Part shown: positions 33,366 to 43,038 of the stretch, one piece after another
How positions within the stretch are numbered: the stretch's first letter is position 1
Layout of the letters: every line of letters begins with the position of its first letter
From: Pseudarthrobacter sp. BIM B-2242
GTDB taxonomy: Bacteria > Actinomycetota > Actinomycetes > Actinomycetales > Micrococcaceae
Assembly (NCBI RefSeq): GCF_014764445.1
Contig: NZ_CP061721.1
Coordinates: 4,298,310 to 4,362,309, forward strand
Direction: 5' to 3'
DNA length: 64,000 nt
Made by a program: the position numbers and the translations under genes
The notes under the pieces: generated by a model
What the model was told of the DNA's origin: nothing
Database searches by the model: none
The model's input: only the letters and a program-made list of their open reading frames with translations

Positions 33366-34862
33366 TCAGGACATGGGCGAGTAGTAGGCCAGGGCCCGAG
33401 GCTCCACCCGTACCCGGACACTGCGGACTCCTGCCAGCGCTTCCCCGTCCACTGCCAGGGCCATCGGGGGGCCCGCCGAATCGATGCGGACGTCCGTGGC
33501 TTCCCTCAGGTGCGTGATCCGTGACGTCGCCACGGTTCCGGTCAGGACGGACCACAGGAGCCGCAGCCGGGCAAAGGATTCATCGGCAGTGATCATCCGG
33601 ACGTCCAGGACGCCGTCGTCGAGCACGGGCCGCAGCAGGGGTGCATGGTCCCGGGGGTAATAGCGGCCGCGGCCCACGTACGCGATCCAGACCTTGTGCC
33701 TCACACCGTCGACGACCAGCGTGGTGGGCGTCCCCACGGCGAAGGTCCGGAACATGGCCACCACTCCGGCCAGGGGTTTGCCGAGCGCCGGCTGCAGCTG
33801 TTCCCTGCGCCGGACCAGGTTGGGGTAGAGGCCCACGCTGGCGGTGTTGACCATGATCAGTTCTGCCGTCTCCGGATTCTCTGCCAGCCCGCGTTCCACG
33901 GTCACTATCCCCACGTCCGTCCACGCGGCCTCGCCGTTAGTGGCAGCGGCAACAGCTTCCTTGAGGCTCCCGATTCCGGTGTCCCGGGCAAAGTGGTTCA
34001 AGGTGCCCCCGGGCAGCACCAGCAAGGGCAGGGAATGCTCGATGGCGGCCGCTGCCGCCGCACTGACGGTACCGTCGCCACCCCACACCCCGAGGGCCTT
34101 GGTGTTGTCGAAGGCAGCGGCAGCCTGGATTGCTTCGGCCAGGCTCTCGCCGGGCTGCACCGACTCTATATGCGCTTCCGGGAATACTTCCTGGAGCGCT
34201 GCAGCAGTCTTCTCGGTAAAGGAACCGCCAAGTGTATTCACCACAATGCTCAGGCCGGCGCCGCCGGGTAACTCAGGGGCGTCAGCCTCGGTGCGGGCCA
34301 CCTCAGGAAAGGGTGGCCGGACCGGCCACCATTTCCGGGTGACAAGTGCTGCTCCCGCGCCGATGGCGGAACCGAAAAACACATCCGATGGCCAGTGCGC
34401 ACCGGTGTGGACGCGTGAATAAGCAACGCCCAAAGCCGCAGGTGCCAGCGCCGTACCGAGGGCCGGTTTGACCAGTCCCGCGCCCAGCGCAAAGGCGATG
34501 GCGGACGCCGAGTGCCCTGACGGCATGGAGGAACTGGTGGGTTGCGGGTGGACAAACCGGAACACCGGAAGGTGTTCCGGCAGGGGCCGGGTGCGTGGCA
34601 ACAGCGTCTTGAATCCTGCGTTGGTGACGGCCGAAGCCACTGCCTGGGCGATCAGACCGTGAAGCGCTGCCCGGCGGGGCCGCCCGGGAAACAGTGCCAT
34701 GACCGCGGCCGCGCCCATCCAGAGTTTGCCGTGGTTGGCGGACGCGGAGAGTCGTCGGAAGAACGTGTCATGGTTCCCGCCGGGGAACGCCGAGACGCCC
34801 CGGACCAGATGCCGGTCGAAACGGCTGATCCATCCCGTTCCCTTGCGCCATTTGGTGTGCAT
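33366..34862 (-). CDS. PAP2 phosphatase / diacylglycerol kinase fusion
   Basis: 498 aa. N-terminal PAP2 domain with the three motifs KTLLPRTRP (85-93), PSGHS (114-118) and SRVHTGAHWPSD (149-160) and several membrane helices; from about residue 205 a DAGK catalytic domain with GVWGGDGTVSAA and LPGGTLNHFARD. The first half removes phosphate from lipid phosphates (phosphatidate or undecaprenyl pyrophosphate); the second phosphorylates diacylglycerol or a similar lipid. The fusion is known in actinobacteria. Probably a lipid-recycling enzyme at the membrane. Confidence 0.9.
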   Translation of the reverse strand: MHTKWRKGTGWISRFDRHLVRGVSAFPGGNHDTFFRRLSASANHGKLWMGAAAVMALFPGRPRRAALHGLIAQAVASAVTNAGFKTLLPRTRPLPEHLPVFRFVHPQPTSSSMPSGHSASAIAFALGAGLVKPALGTALAPAALGVAYSRVHTGAHWPSDVFFGSAIGAGAALVTRKWWPVRPPFPEVARTEADAPELPGGAGLSIVVNTLGGSFTEKTAAALQEVFPEAHIESVQPGESLAEAIQAAAAFDNTKALGVWGGDGTVSAAAAAAIEHSLPLLVLPGGTLNHFARDTGIGSLKEAVAAATNGEAAWTDVGIVTVERGLAENPETAELIMVNTASVGLYPNLVRRREQLQPALGKPLAGVVAMFRTFAVGTPTTLVVDGVRHKVWIAYVGRGRYYPRDHAPLLRPVLDDGVLDVRMITADESFARLRLLWSVLTGTVATSRITHLREATDVRIDSAGPPMALAVDGEALAGVRSVRVRVEPRALAYYSPMS

Positions 34863-34913
34863 CTCCCCACCCTAATGCCGGCGCTTGCGGCCCGGGAGGA
34901 ACCCGGCCGTTGC

Positions 34914-36128
34914 TTAGTGTTCCCTGGCTGGGCCGGATGCCAGCGGCTTCGCAGCTCCCGCCAGGACCAGGGCCACCACGATAGGGGCGAGGATGGCCAG
35001 CAGGGCCAGATGGATTCCCGTGAGATCGCCCAGATAGCCCAGCAGCGGCGGGCCGGCAAGGAAGGAAACATACCCCAGGGTGGATACAACCGAAACTCTC
35101 GCCGCTGCATGCTTCGGATCGTCCGCGGCCGCGGACATTCCCATCGGGAACGCGAGGGCCGCGCCGACGCCCCAAAGCGCGGCGCCCAGGCCCGCCAGCC
35201 AGACGTTCCCGGCGAGGACAAAGAGGCCAAGTCCCGCGGCGGCGGCGGCCATGCTGGCCCGGAGTACTGCGACGCGGCCGTATGCGTCGATGACCTGTCC
35301 GCCGAAGAAGCGCATTGCGGTCATGGCAAGGACGAAGAGGGCGAACATCAGGGCGCCGGTGGATTCGGACGTACCCAGGCCGTCAACGGTGGCCTTGGCG
35401 ATCCAGTCGTTTCCGGCGCCCTCGGTGAGGGTCGCGCCGAGGACCACCACACCGATGAGCAGGGTGCGGCTGTCACGCCAGGCGGATGGGCCCTTAGCGG
35501 TCTTGGGCTCGCCGTCGAGGGGAGCCGGCTCTGCCACGTGGGGGAGGAAATAGCGGGGCGTTACCAGCGCCACCGCCACCACAACCACAGCGATCACCAG
35601 CAGGTGCTCCGGCAGCCCGACACCGATGGTCGACAGCCCCGCACCGATCAGCGCACCAACGAAGGCCCCGCCGCTGAAGGCGGCGTGGAACTGGGGCATG
35701 ATGGTCCGCCGCAGCCTGTGCTCCACGTCTGCGCCTTCGATGTTCTGCGAGACGTCCCACAGTCCGATGCCGATGCCGAAGAAGAACAGGGCAATGGCGG
35801 TCCCCACCACCGATTCAGCCGACAGGGAGAGGGCAATCCCGACTCCCGCCAGGGCGGCCAGCACCCCGGCGGCGCGTACGGCGTTGGCCGTACCGATCCT
35901 GCCCACCACCAGTCCCGCCGTCGGAAGCGCCAGCAGCGAGCCGATGGCTGTGCACAGCAGAAGCGTCCCCATCTGCCCGGACGTGAGGTGCAGCGTCTCT
36001 GTGACCGCCGGAATCCGCGCCGCCCAGCTGGCAAAAACAAATCCGTTGACACCGAAGACCACAAACGTGGCGGCGGCCGCCGCCCGAAGCGAGGGTCCGG
36101 CCGCGGTTCTGGTGATGTCAGTCTTCAT
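34914..36128 (-). CDS. MFS transporter
   Basis: 404 aa, twelve membrane helices in two six-helix halves. FASWAARIPAVTETLHL and the loop 2-3 motif GLVVGRIGTANAV fit the YbjJ-like branch of the major facilitator superfamily. Substrate unknown; relatives are annotated as putative drug or sugar-phosphate exporters. It lies between the PAP2/DAGK gene and a nested inverted repeat. Confidence 0.88.
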   Translation of the reverse strand: MKTDITRTAAGPSLRAAAAATFVVFGVNGFVFASWAARIPAVTETLHLTSGQMGTLLLCTAIGSLLALPTAGLVVGRIGTANAVRAAGVLAALAGVGIALSLSAESVVGTAIALFFFGIGIGLWDVSQNIEGADVEHRLRRTIMPQFHAAFSGGAFVGALIGAGLSTIGVGLPEHLLVIAVVVVAVALVTPRYFLPHVAEPAPLDGEPKTAKGPSAWRDSRTLLIGVVVLGATLTEGAGNDWIAKATVDGLGTSESTGALMFALFVLAMTAMRFFGGQVIDAYGRVAVLRASMAAAAAGLGLFVLAGNVWLAGLGAALWGVGAALAFPMGMSAAADDPKHAAARVSVVSTLGYVSFLAGPPLLGYLGDLTGIHLALLAILAPIVVALVLAGAAKPLASGPAREH

Positions 36129-36173
36129 GCTGGAAGACTAGCAACCGGCGGGAGCCCTCACCCACCACCCCCA

Positions 36174-36282
36174 CCGGACGCTCTCTCACTTAATGTGCTT
36201 AAATAGCCGACCCTCTCTCACTTTCTTGAGGAGAGTGAGAGAGGGTCAGTGTTAAACCCACATTAAGTGAGAGAGCGTCCGG
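36174..36282. repeat. Nested inverted repeat, copy 2
   Basis: Outer arms are a perfect 24-bp inverted repeat: 36174-36197 (CCGGACGCTCTCTCACTTAA...) with 36259-36282. Inner arms 36209-36222 (GACCCTCTCTCACT) and 36234-36247 are also complementary. The same CTCTCTCACTT/AAGTGAGAGAG core and layout occur at 11595-11697. It separates two genes of the same direction. Confidence 0.85.
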
Positions 36283-36285
36283 GGG

Positions 36286-37968
36286 TTAGCGGGCGCGGAC
36301 GACGCGCTTTTCGTCCCACACGGGCTCGGCCGACTCGTAGACCTTGCCGTCGGAGCCGAACACCAGGAAGCGGTCGAACGTGCGGGCGAACCACCGGTCG
36401 TGCGTCACGGCCAGGACGGTTCCTTCGAAGTGGTCGATGGCCTTTTCCAGCGCCTCGGCCGAGTGCAGGTCCAGGTTGTCGGTTGGCTCGTCCAGCAGCA
36501 GCAGCGTCGCACCGGAAAGCTGGAGGAGCAGGATCTGGAACCGGGCCTGCTGGCCACCGGACAGGGACTCGTACTTCTGTTCCGACTGTGAGGCCAGGCC
36601 GTAACCGTCCAGCGCCCCGGCAGCGGCCTCGCGGCCCAGTCCGGAGCGGTGTTCGTCACCGCGGTGCAGGATTTCCAGCAGGGTCTTGCCCAGGAGGTCC
36701 GGCCGGACATGGGTCTGGGCGAAGAAGCCGGGGCGGATACGGGCGCCGAGTTTCACGGTGCCCTCGTGCGGCACTTCGGCGATTTCGACGTCGGACACGG
36801 GCAGGTGCTCCCGTTCCGGATCGGTGCCGCCGGTGGCAAGCAGCCGCAGGAAGTGGCTCTTGCCTGACCCGTTGGAGCCGAGCACACCGACGCGGTCGCC
36901 GAACCAGACCTCGGTGGAGAACGGCTTCATCAGCCCGGTAAGTTCCAGCTTCTCCGCCACGATGGCGCGTTTGGCGGTCCGGCCGCCCTTGAGCCGCATC
37001 TGCACGTTCTGTTCGATGGGCAGCGCCTCGGGCGGACCCACCTCCAGGAACTTCGCGAGACGGGTCTGGGCAGCGTGGTACCGGTTGGCCATGTCCGAGC
37101 GGAATGCCGCCTTGTTTTTGTACATGTTGACGAGTTCCTTGAGCTTGACGTGCTCCTCGTCCCAGCGTTTGCGCAGCTCCTCGAACCGGGCGTTCCGGTC
37201 CGCGCGGGCGTCCACGTAGGAGCCGAAGCTGCCGCCATGGACCCAGGCGCCGGCGCCGTTGATGCCCGGTTCGAGTGTGACGATGCGGCCGGCGGCATTG
37301 TTGAGCAGCTCGCGGTCGTGGCTGATGAAGAAAACCGTCTTTTTGGACTCGTTGAGCTTGTCCTCGAGCCAGCGTTTCCCGGGCACATCGAGGTAGTTGT
37401 CCGGTTCGTCCAGAAGCAGGAGTTCGTCGGGCCCGGCAAAGAGCGCCTCAAGCACCAGGCGCTTCTGCTCGCCGCCGGAAAGGCTCGACGCCGGGCGGTG
37501 CTGTGCGCGGTCAAAGGGCAGTCCCAGCGCGGCCATGCAGACCTCGTCCCAGACGGTCTCCACGTCGTAGCCGCCGGCGTCTCCCCAGTCCACGATGGAC
37601 TGGGCGTACCGCATCTGGGAGGGTTCGTCGTCGAGCTCCACCATGGCAAGCTCGGCCTCGTCCACCTCGCGGGCAGCGGCGGCCAGGGCCGGCGGCGCGG
37701 CCGATACCAGCAGGTCGCGGACGGTGGAATCATCCCGGACCTGGCCCACGAACTGGCGCATGATGCCCATGTTCCCGGACCGCCCGATCACACCTTCGTC
37801 CGGGACAAGGTCCCCGGAAATGATCCGGAAGAGCGTGGTCTTACCGGTGCCGTTCGGGCCGATCAGGGCGGTTTTGGTGCCGTCCGGGACCTTGAAAGTC
37901 ACGCCGTTCAGGAGCTGGGTGCCGTCGGAGAGGAAGTAGTCAATACCGGAAACGTCTATGTGGGCCAC
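36286..37968 (-). CDS. ABC-F family ATPase
   Basis: 560 aa, two ATPase domains and no membrane segment. Domain 1: Walker A GPNGTGKTT, signature SSLSGGEQKRLVLE, LLLLDEPDNYLD; linker helices with Arg/Lys/Glu-rich coiled coil (residues about 250-310); domain 2: GSNGSGKS, ESLSGGQQARFQ, LLLLDEPTDNLDL. ABC-F proteins act on the ribosome, in translation factor roles or antibiotic protection. Walker Lys residues are intact, so it is active. Specific function is not deducible. Confidence 0.92.
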   Translation of the reverse strand: MAHIDVSGIDYFLSDGTQLLNGVTFKVPDGTKTALIGPNGTGKTTLFRIISGDLVPDEGVIGRSGNMGIMRQFVGQVRDDSTVRDLLVSAAPPALAAAAREVDEAELAMVELDDEPSQMRYAQSIVDWGDAGGYDVETVWDEVCMAALGLPFDRAQHRPASSLSGGEQKRLVLEALFAGPDELLLLDEPDNYLDVPGKRWLEDKLNESKKTVFFISHDRELLNNAAGRIVTLEPGINGAGAWVHGGSFGSYVDARADRNARFEELRKRWDEEHVKLKELVNMYKNKAAFRSDMANRYHAAQTRLAKFLEVGPPEALPIEQNVQMRLKGGRTAKRAIVAEKLELTGLMKPFSTEVWFGDRVGVLGSNGSGKSHFLRLLATGGTDPEREHLPVSDVEIAEVPHEGTVKLGARIRPGFFAQTHVRPDLLGKTLLEILHRGDEHRSGLGREAAAGALDGYGLASQSEQKYESLSGGQQARFQILLLQLSGATLLLLDEPTDNLDLHSAEALEKAIDHFEGTVLAVTHDRWFARTFDRFLVFGSDGKVYESAEPVWDEKRVVRAR

Positions 37969-37989
37969 GCCAACAATCTTCCCACGCCC

Positions 37990-38018
37990 GTGCAGCCGGG
38001 CTCATCGGCCGGCTGCAC
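37990..38018 (-). terminator. Hairpin between the PBP and ABC-F genes
   Basis: GTGCAGCCGG (37990-37999) pairs perfectly with CCGGCTGCAC (38009-38018); 9-base loop. It lies 20 bases after the PBP stop on the minus strand. No T run. Confidence 0.5.
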
Positions 38019-38037
38019 AGGCGGGTCAGCACACGGG

Positions 38038-40023
38038 TCAGCCGGCCGCGGTCAGGAACTGTTTGAGCAGCGGCCCGGATGTGGTGGCGCCGAGGCCGCC
38101 GTCCTCAACGAACACGGCGACAGCCAGGTCGCCATGGACGGCCACAATCCAGGCGTGCGTCTTCGGCGGGGTTTCCTTGCCGTACTCCGCTGTCCCGGTC
38201 TTGGCACCCACGGGTTCTCCCGGCACGGTGGACAGGAAGCCGGCGTGGCCCGAGGTGATGACCGCGCGCATCATTTCGGACAGGGCCGCGGCTTCCTCAG
38301 CCGTGATCGGTTTGTCAGAGGCTGCGGAGGGTGCTTCAGGCGTAACGCCCGACGACGGCGATACAGGCTCCGCGGTCGGCTCGCCCGGTGTGCCTCCTGC
38401 GGCGCCGGCGTTGGGGTTCAGGACCAGCTGCGGTGAGACGGGGGACCCCTTGGCCACGGAACCTGCCATGATTGCGGCAGCCAGCGGGGACATCAGCACC
38501 TTGCCCTGGCCGATCATGGACGCCGCGTGTTCGGTGCCGGCAGCCTCGCCGGGCACGGAACCGAGGAAGGCCACGGCACCCAGGGACGGTGCTTCAACGG
38601 CCACGCCCATGGACACCGCGGCGGCCTCGAGCTGGGTCTGGGTGACAGTGTCCCTTGCAGCGATGAACGCCGTGTTGCAGGAATGGGCGAAGGCATCGCG
38701 GAGCGTCACCGATCCCAGGGATCCCTCCGGGTAGCCTTCCGAGTTCTTGAAGGTCCGGCCGTCCACCTCGAGGGTGGGAGTGCACTCCACCTTCGAATCC
38801 GGAGTGAGTCCGTTGCGGAACATCGCGAGTGAATCAACGATCTTGAAGATGGATCCCGGTGCGTACTGGCCCAGCATCGCGGTGTTGTACCCGTTGCTTC
38901 CCGGTCCCGAGGCGGCCGCGAGGACCGCACCTGTGGACGGGCGAAGGGCCACGATGGCAGAGGCGGGTCCCACGCCGGCCAGCGTGCTCTCCGCGAGGGA
39001 CTGGAGGGCGGGATCCAGCGTGGTTTTCAGGGGTGTGCCCGGCGTCGGGGCGGTCTCATAGACCACGCGTCGCGGATCCGTTGCCGCGGCGTTGATCTGC
39101 TCGCGGGTGAGGTCCGCACGGTGTGCCCGGATCACTATGGCATCGCTGCCGCGCAGCTGGGCGTCGTACTGCTGCTGCAGCCCGCCGATGCCCGTCACAT
39201 CACCGGCGGTCAGGGCGCCGTCCGACGCTTCGATCTGTTCAGCACTGGCCTCGCCGACGGACCCGAGGACAGCGCGGGCGAACGTGCGGCTCGGCGCCAG
39301 GGGCTGGCTTTCCTTGATGGCGCGGCCCCCGGGGATGGCCGTGATCTGCTCGTCCGTAATGGTGCGGCCTTCTTCACGCAGCGTGATGGCAGCGACAAAG
39401 GCCTGGGCACCGGAGGCGGAGACCTGCTGGGCGTAGCCGGCGGGGTCTATGCCTACCAGTTCGGCGAGTTTTGTGGCCGACGCGGCCGGATCCGCTGAAC
39501 CGAGGAGGGGTTTGTCGATACCCACTTTCACCACGGGGCGGTACGTGACCAGCTGCGCGTCGCCCGCACCGAGGATGTCTGCCCGCTGGGGTGACTGAGT
39601 GCCCTTGGTGAGGATTTCGCCTTCCGCCAGGTCCGGGACGAGCGACGACGGGTTCCACACCGTGAGCCACTTATCCCCGGACTTCGTGAACTCCGCGTAG
39701 GTGGTGTATTTCCACTCACCCGAGCCGATCTTCCAGATGTAGTTCAGGGGGACAGTAGCAGTATTGCCCTCCAGCGACAGGTCACCGGTTTCCACGGCGG
39801 GCCTGTCCGGGTCGAGTGATTTGAAAATGTCCTGGACCTGCTGCCTGGCCACGCCGGCGTCCTTGCCGTCAAAGGCGACAGGGCCGACGTCGAGCGCGGA
39901 CACCGCCGCGGCGAACTGTTCAGCCGCGGCTTCGGCACCTCCTCTGCCGTCGTCGCAGGACACCAGAGAGGCGCCGAGAATGAGACCAGCTATGGCAAGT
40001 GAAAGTTTCTTTGAGTTCCCCAC
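38038..40023 (-). CDS. Class B penicillin-binding lipoprotein
   Basis: 661 aa. A lipoprotein signal ends in LVSC (Cys23), followed by an NTF2/MecA-N-like domain (about 28-150), a dimerisation domain and the transpeptidase. Motifs: SIFK (Ser391, Lys394), SCN (448-450) and KTG (608-610), all intact. It cross-links peptidoglycan outside the membrane. A 35-residue Pro/Ala/Gly-rich insert (about 538-572) sits between SCN and KTG. Lipid rather than helix anchoring and the NTF2-like part resemble PBP2a-type proteins. Low affinity for beta-lactams is possible but not shown by sequence. Confidence 0.92.
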   Translation of the reverse strand: MGNSKKLSLAIAGLILGASLVSCDDGRGGAEAAAEQFAAAVSALDVGPVAFDGKDAGVARQQVQDIFKSLDPDRPAVETGDLSLEGNTATVPLNYIWKIGSGEWKYTTYAEFTKSGDKWLTVWNPSSLVPDLAEGEILTKGTQSPQRADILGAGDAQLVTYRPVVKVGIDKPLLGSADPAASATKLAELVGIDPAGYAQQVSASGAQAFVAAITLREEGRTITDEQITAIPGGRAIKESQPLAPSRTFARAVLGSVGEASAEQIEASDGALTAGDVTGIGGLQQQYDAQLRGSDAIVIRAHRADLTREQINAAATDPRRVVYETAPTPGTPLKTTLDPALQSLAESTLAGVGPASAIVALRPSTGAVLAAASGPGSNGYNTAMLGQYAPGSIFKIVDSLAMFRNGLTPDSKVECTPTLEVDGRTFKNSEGYPEGSLGSVTLRDAFAHSCNTAFIAARDTVTQTQLEAAAVSMGVAVEAPSLGAVAFLGSVPGEAAGTEHAASMIGQGKVLMSPLAAAIMAGSVAKGSPVSPQLVLNPNAGAAGGTPGEPTAEPVSPSSGVTPEAPSAASDKPITAEEAAALSEMMRAVITSGHAGFLSTVPGEPVGAKTGTAEYGKETPPKTHAWIVAVHGDLAVAVFVEDGGLGATTSGPLLKQFLTAAG

Positions 40024-40074
40024 GGCGTTATTATCCCCCAGCGCGGCAACTGCGCCGTCGAGGCCGCGTAACCC

Positions 40075-41517
40075 TTAAGATTTCCCCAGCGCCGGGACCT
40101 GCAGCCCGAATATGTCCTTCAAGGCATGTTTTGCGGCGAAGAACCCCGGCATCCCCGTTACTCCGGGGCCGGGAGGCGTGGACGATGAACACAGGTAGAG
40201 GCCGCGAACGGGCGTCCGCCATGGAACGGGCGAGACCACAGGCCGCTGCACGAGGCCCCGCACGTCCATGATCCCCGCGCTGAAGTCACCCCCGATGTAG
40301 TTGCGGTTGTAGCTGGCGAGTTCCGCCGCAGTGGTGACGTGCGTCTGAACCACCAGATCCCGGAACCCTGGCGCAAACCGTTCCAGCTGCGCGGTGACAG
40401 CCTCACTCATATCCTGCGTTGATCCGGCGGGAACATGGCAGTAGGCCCAGAGGATATGCCGCCCGTCCGGAGCCCGTCTGCTGTCGAACCGGGACGGCTG
40501 GGCCACCAGCACGTAGGGACGCTCCGGGTGCCTCCCGGCGATGACCTCATTTTCGGAGCGCGCCAGCTCCTCCCGGGTGCCGCCAACGTGCACGGTTCCG
40601 GCGTCCGCCAGTTCCGGTGCTGCCCACGGGACGGGCCCGGACAGGATGTAATCCACCTTGCAGGAACCACTTCCGTAGCGGAACGATTCGAGGGAGCGCC
40701 GGTACTTCCCGGGCAGTTGGTCGCCTGCGATGTCCAGCAGCCCCTGTGGCGCAACGTCGAGCAGTGTGGCGCGGGCACGGCCAAGTTGCTGAAGGCTGTC
40801 AATGGGCTCACCGGTCCGGATCACGCCGCCGTGGGCCCTGATGTCGTCGGCTAAGGCGCCGGCGATGGCGGCCGATCCGCCCTGGGGGATGGGCCACCCT
40901 TGGGCGTGGGCCAGGGCAGTCAGCATCAGGCCGGCACCGGCGGCAGCCAGCGAGGGCAGGTGCGACACCGCGTGGGCTGCCACACCGCTGAGCAGGGCGG
41001 GCGCGAGTGGCTCCCGGAACCGCACGTTCCACAGCCGGGACCCCTGTTCGAAGGTCGCCAGCCCGAAGAGTGCTGCCGCTGTTGGATTATGCGGGATCCG
41101 AAGCAGTTGGTGCTGGGTCAGGTCCATGACCCCGTCAATGCGCCTCACGAGGGGCCCGAGCAGCCTGCGGTAAGCCTGACCGTCGCGGCCCAGTCCCTCG
41201 ACTGTCCGGTCGAGGGACTGGTAGCCCAGGGCTGCCCGTCCGCCGTCGAGCGGGGATCCGAACCCGAGTTCCGGGACCACCAGGTCGATCCGGCGCTCGA
41301 GCTCGAAGGCACGGAAGAAGGGGGATGCCAAAGCCATGGGGTGCACTGCCGAGCAAATATCGTGGAAGTGCCCCGGCTGCATCAGCTCGAGCGTGCGTGT
41401 GCCGCCGCCTATGGTTCCGGCAGCTTCGTAGACCTCTACGGACAGCCCGGCCCGTGCCATCACAGCGGCGGCGGCCAGTCCGTTAGGCCCGGACCCTACG
41501 ACGGCGACATCAGGCAT
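40075..41517 (-). CDS. Phytoene desaturase-like FAD oxidoreductase
   Basis: 480 aa. N-terminal dinucleotide-binding motif VVGSGPNGLAAAAVMARAG followed by VEVYEAAGTIGGGTRT, and a C-terminal FAD motif region GLYLCSSSTPPGPGVTGMPGFFAA, typical of the CrtI/retinol-saturase group of flavoproteins. It probably oxidises or isomerises an isoprenoid or other hydrophobic substrate. The gene overlaps the start of the GT87-like gene's stop by 8 bases (41510-41517), so the two are co-expressed; neither shows a carotenoid gene neighbour. Confidence 0.88.
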   Translation of the reverse strand: MPDVAVVGSGPNGLAAAAVMARAGLSVEVYEAAGTIGGGTRTLELMQPGHFHDICSAVHPMALASPFFRAFELERRIDLVVPELGFGSPLDGGRAALGYQSLDRTVEGLGRDGQAYRRLLGPLVRRIDGVMDLTQHQLLRIPHNPTAAALFGLATFEQGSRLWNVRFREPLAPALLSGVAAHAVSHLPSLAAAGAGLMLTALAHAQGWPIPQGGSAAIAGALADDIRAHGGVIRTGEPIDSLQQLGRARATLLDVAPQGLLDIAGDQLPGKYRRSLESFRYGSGSCKVDYILSGPVPWAAPELADAGTVHVGGTREELARSENEVIAGRHPERPYVLVAQPSRFDSRRAPDGRHILWAYCHVPAGSTQDMSEAVTAQLERFAPGFRDLVVQTHVTTAAELASYNRNYIGGDFSAGIMDVRGLVQRPVVSPVPWRTPVRGLYLCSSSTPPGPGVTGMPGFFAAKHALKDIFGLQVPALGKS

Positions 41518-42976
41518 GGTGTTTCGCCCGCCAGGGGAGGACGGCCAGCAAGGGCTTCCGCGGACTGAAGCGCAACCAGTCAGGCAACCCGTTGAACGGG
41601 CCGCCGTGAGGATCGTCTACGTGGTGCCGGCGTACGGGGTCGTAGTTGGGGTCGTAGATGTCCCACACCACCCGGATCATCAGATATGCCGTCACGAGCA
41701 TGTGTGCTGCCACCGCCAGAACGTAGTAGGGCATGTCAATATTGTGCTGCGTCGGGCCCTGGCTGGTCACTTGGCCCAGATACATCCAGATGGCTGCCCA
41801 ATAGAGCCCCTCAATGCCCTGCCACACCAGGAAGTCCCGCCACCGCGGCCGTGCCAGTGCCAGCAGCGGAATAAGCCACAGCACAACCTGGGGTGAGTAC
41901 ACCTTATTGGTGAGGATGAAGGCAGCCACCAGCAGGAATGCCAGCTGGGCCAGGCGCGGCCGCCTCGGCGCCGTCAGTGCCACATAGGCCACCGCAGCGC
42001 AGGCCAGCAGGAAACAGGCCAGGGCAAGCACGTTGATGACCGCAGGATCAAGCGTTTGCCAGCGGAGGCGCCTCGCCACCAGATTGTAGGCGAACCACAC
42101 CGAACCGTAGCCGGCTTCCCCGGACTGCGTGGATCCCAGGAAGGACCCCCACCCGGCCGGATTAGCGAGGGCTACGGGGATATTGACGGCCAGCCAGGCA
42201 GCCGCTGAAGCGCCGGCGGCCACAAGGAATACCCTGATCCGCCCTGTGCGGACGGACAGCAGGAAGACGGCGGCAAGAATCAGGGCGGCGTACGGCTTGG
42301 TGGCAGTGGCAAGGCCAATCAGGATGCCCGCGAGCACCAGCCGGTCCCGCGCGAAACACAACATGCCCACAGCCAGCAGCGCCACTGCCCAGAGGTCCCA
42401 GTTGATGGTGCCGGCCAGAACGATGCCAGGAGCAACCGCCACCATGGCCGCGTCCCACGGGCGCCGCTGGGATATCCGGGCGGTCGCCACGACTGCGACG
42501 ATCCAGACGGCTGCGATCAGTGTCGCGTTGACGTCGAAGTATCCAAGGATCCGGGCGTCGGTAACCCCCTCACCCGGAATAAGCCAGGCTGCGGCACCGC
42601 CAATGAGTCCCACAAGAACCGGATAGTCGAAGACGCTGCCCTGGTTGAGGAACGCGAACGGATCTTCGCCGAGGCCCCGGTTCCGGAAGAATTCAGGGAA
42701 GTCCGAGTAGCACGTGGAGTAGAACTGGCCGGGCGTCTGCCAGCCGTTGGTCCGGCAGTAGTTCTTGATGGCAAGGCTCACCAACGCCGCCAGAACTGTA
42801 AGGATGATCAGCACGCGTTCCACCGTGAACACACCGGGGGAGACCAGGCCGGGTGCCGACCGGGCGCCCATCGGCCCGCCAATGAGTTCCGTGAAGTTCT
42901 TCAGCAGCAGGTCACTGCGGCTGGGAACAACCAGGCGGGCACGCTGTGGGCGGCCCGGCGGCTTCGTCTCCTGCAT
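41510..42976 (-). CDS. GT87-like membrane glycosyltransferase
   Basis: 488 aa with about 11-12 membrane helices. The first helix is followed by a loop with YCRTNGWQTPGQFYSTCYSDFP, Asp and Cys bearing, and FDYPVLVGLIGG in a later loop, which match DUF2029/GT87 polyprenyl-phosphate-mannose-dependent transferases of actinobacteria. It would add mannose to lipoglycans outside the membrane. The C-terminal 45 residues are cytoplasmic and basic. Function is an inference from the family. Confidence 0.82.
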   Translation of the reverse strand: MQETKPPGRPQRARLVVPSRSDLLLKNFTELIGGPMGARSAPGLVSPGVFTVERVLIILTVLAALVSLAIKNYCRTNGWQTPGQFYSTCYSDFPEFFRNRGLGEDPFAFLNQGSVFDYPVLVGLIGGAAAWLIPGEGVTDARILGYFDVNATLIAAVWIVAVVATARISQRRPWDAAMVAVAPGIVLAGTINWDLWAVALLAVGMLCFARDRLVLAGILIGLATATKPYAALILAAVFLLSVRTGRIRVFLVAAGASAAAWLAVNIPVALANPAGWGSFLGSTQSGEAGYGSVWFAYNLVARRLRWQTLDPAVINVLALACFLLACAAVAYVALTAPRRPRLAQLAFLLVAAFILTNKVYSPQVVLWLIPLLALARPRWRDFLVWQGIEGLYWAAIWMYLGQVTSQGPTQHNIDMPYYVLAVAAHMLVTAYLMIRVVWDIYDPNYDPVRRHHVDDPHGGPFNGLPDWLRFSPRKPLLAVLPWRAKHHA

Positions 42977-43038
42977 GTCCCCGAGCTTACCGGGGTGGTA
43001 TCCGGACAGGTCGGGGGACAGGGCCTCGGCAGGAAGAT

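Noticed and set aside
34542..36206. 554-codon plus-strand frame opposite the MFS and PAP2/DAGK genes
   Set aside because: Arg/Gly/His-rich shadow; the minus-strand genes have full family motifs.
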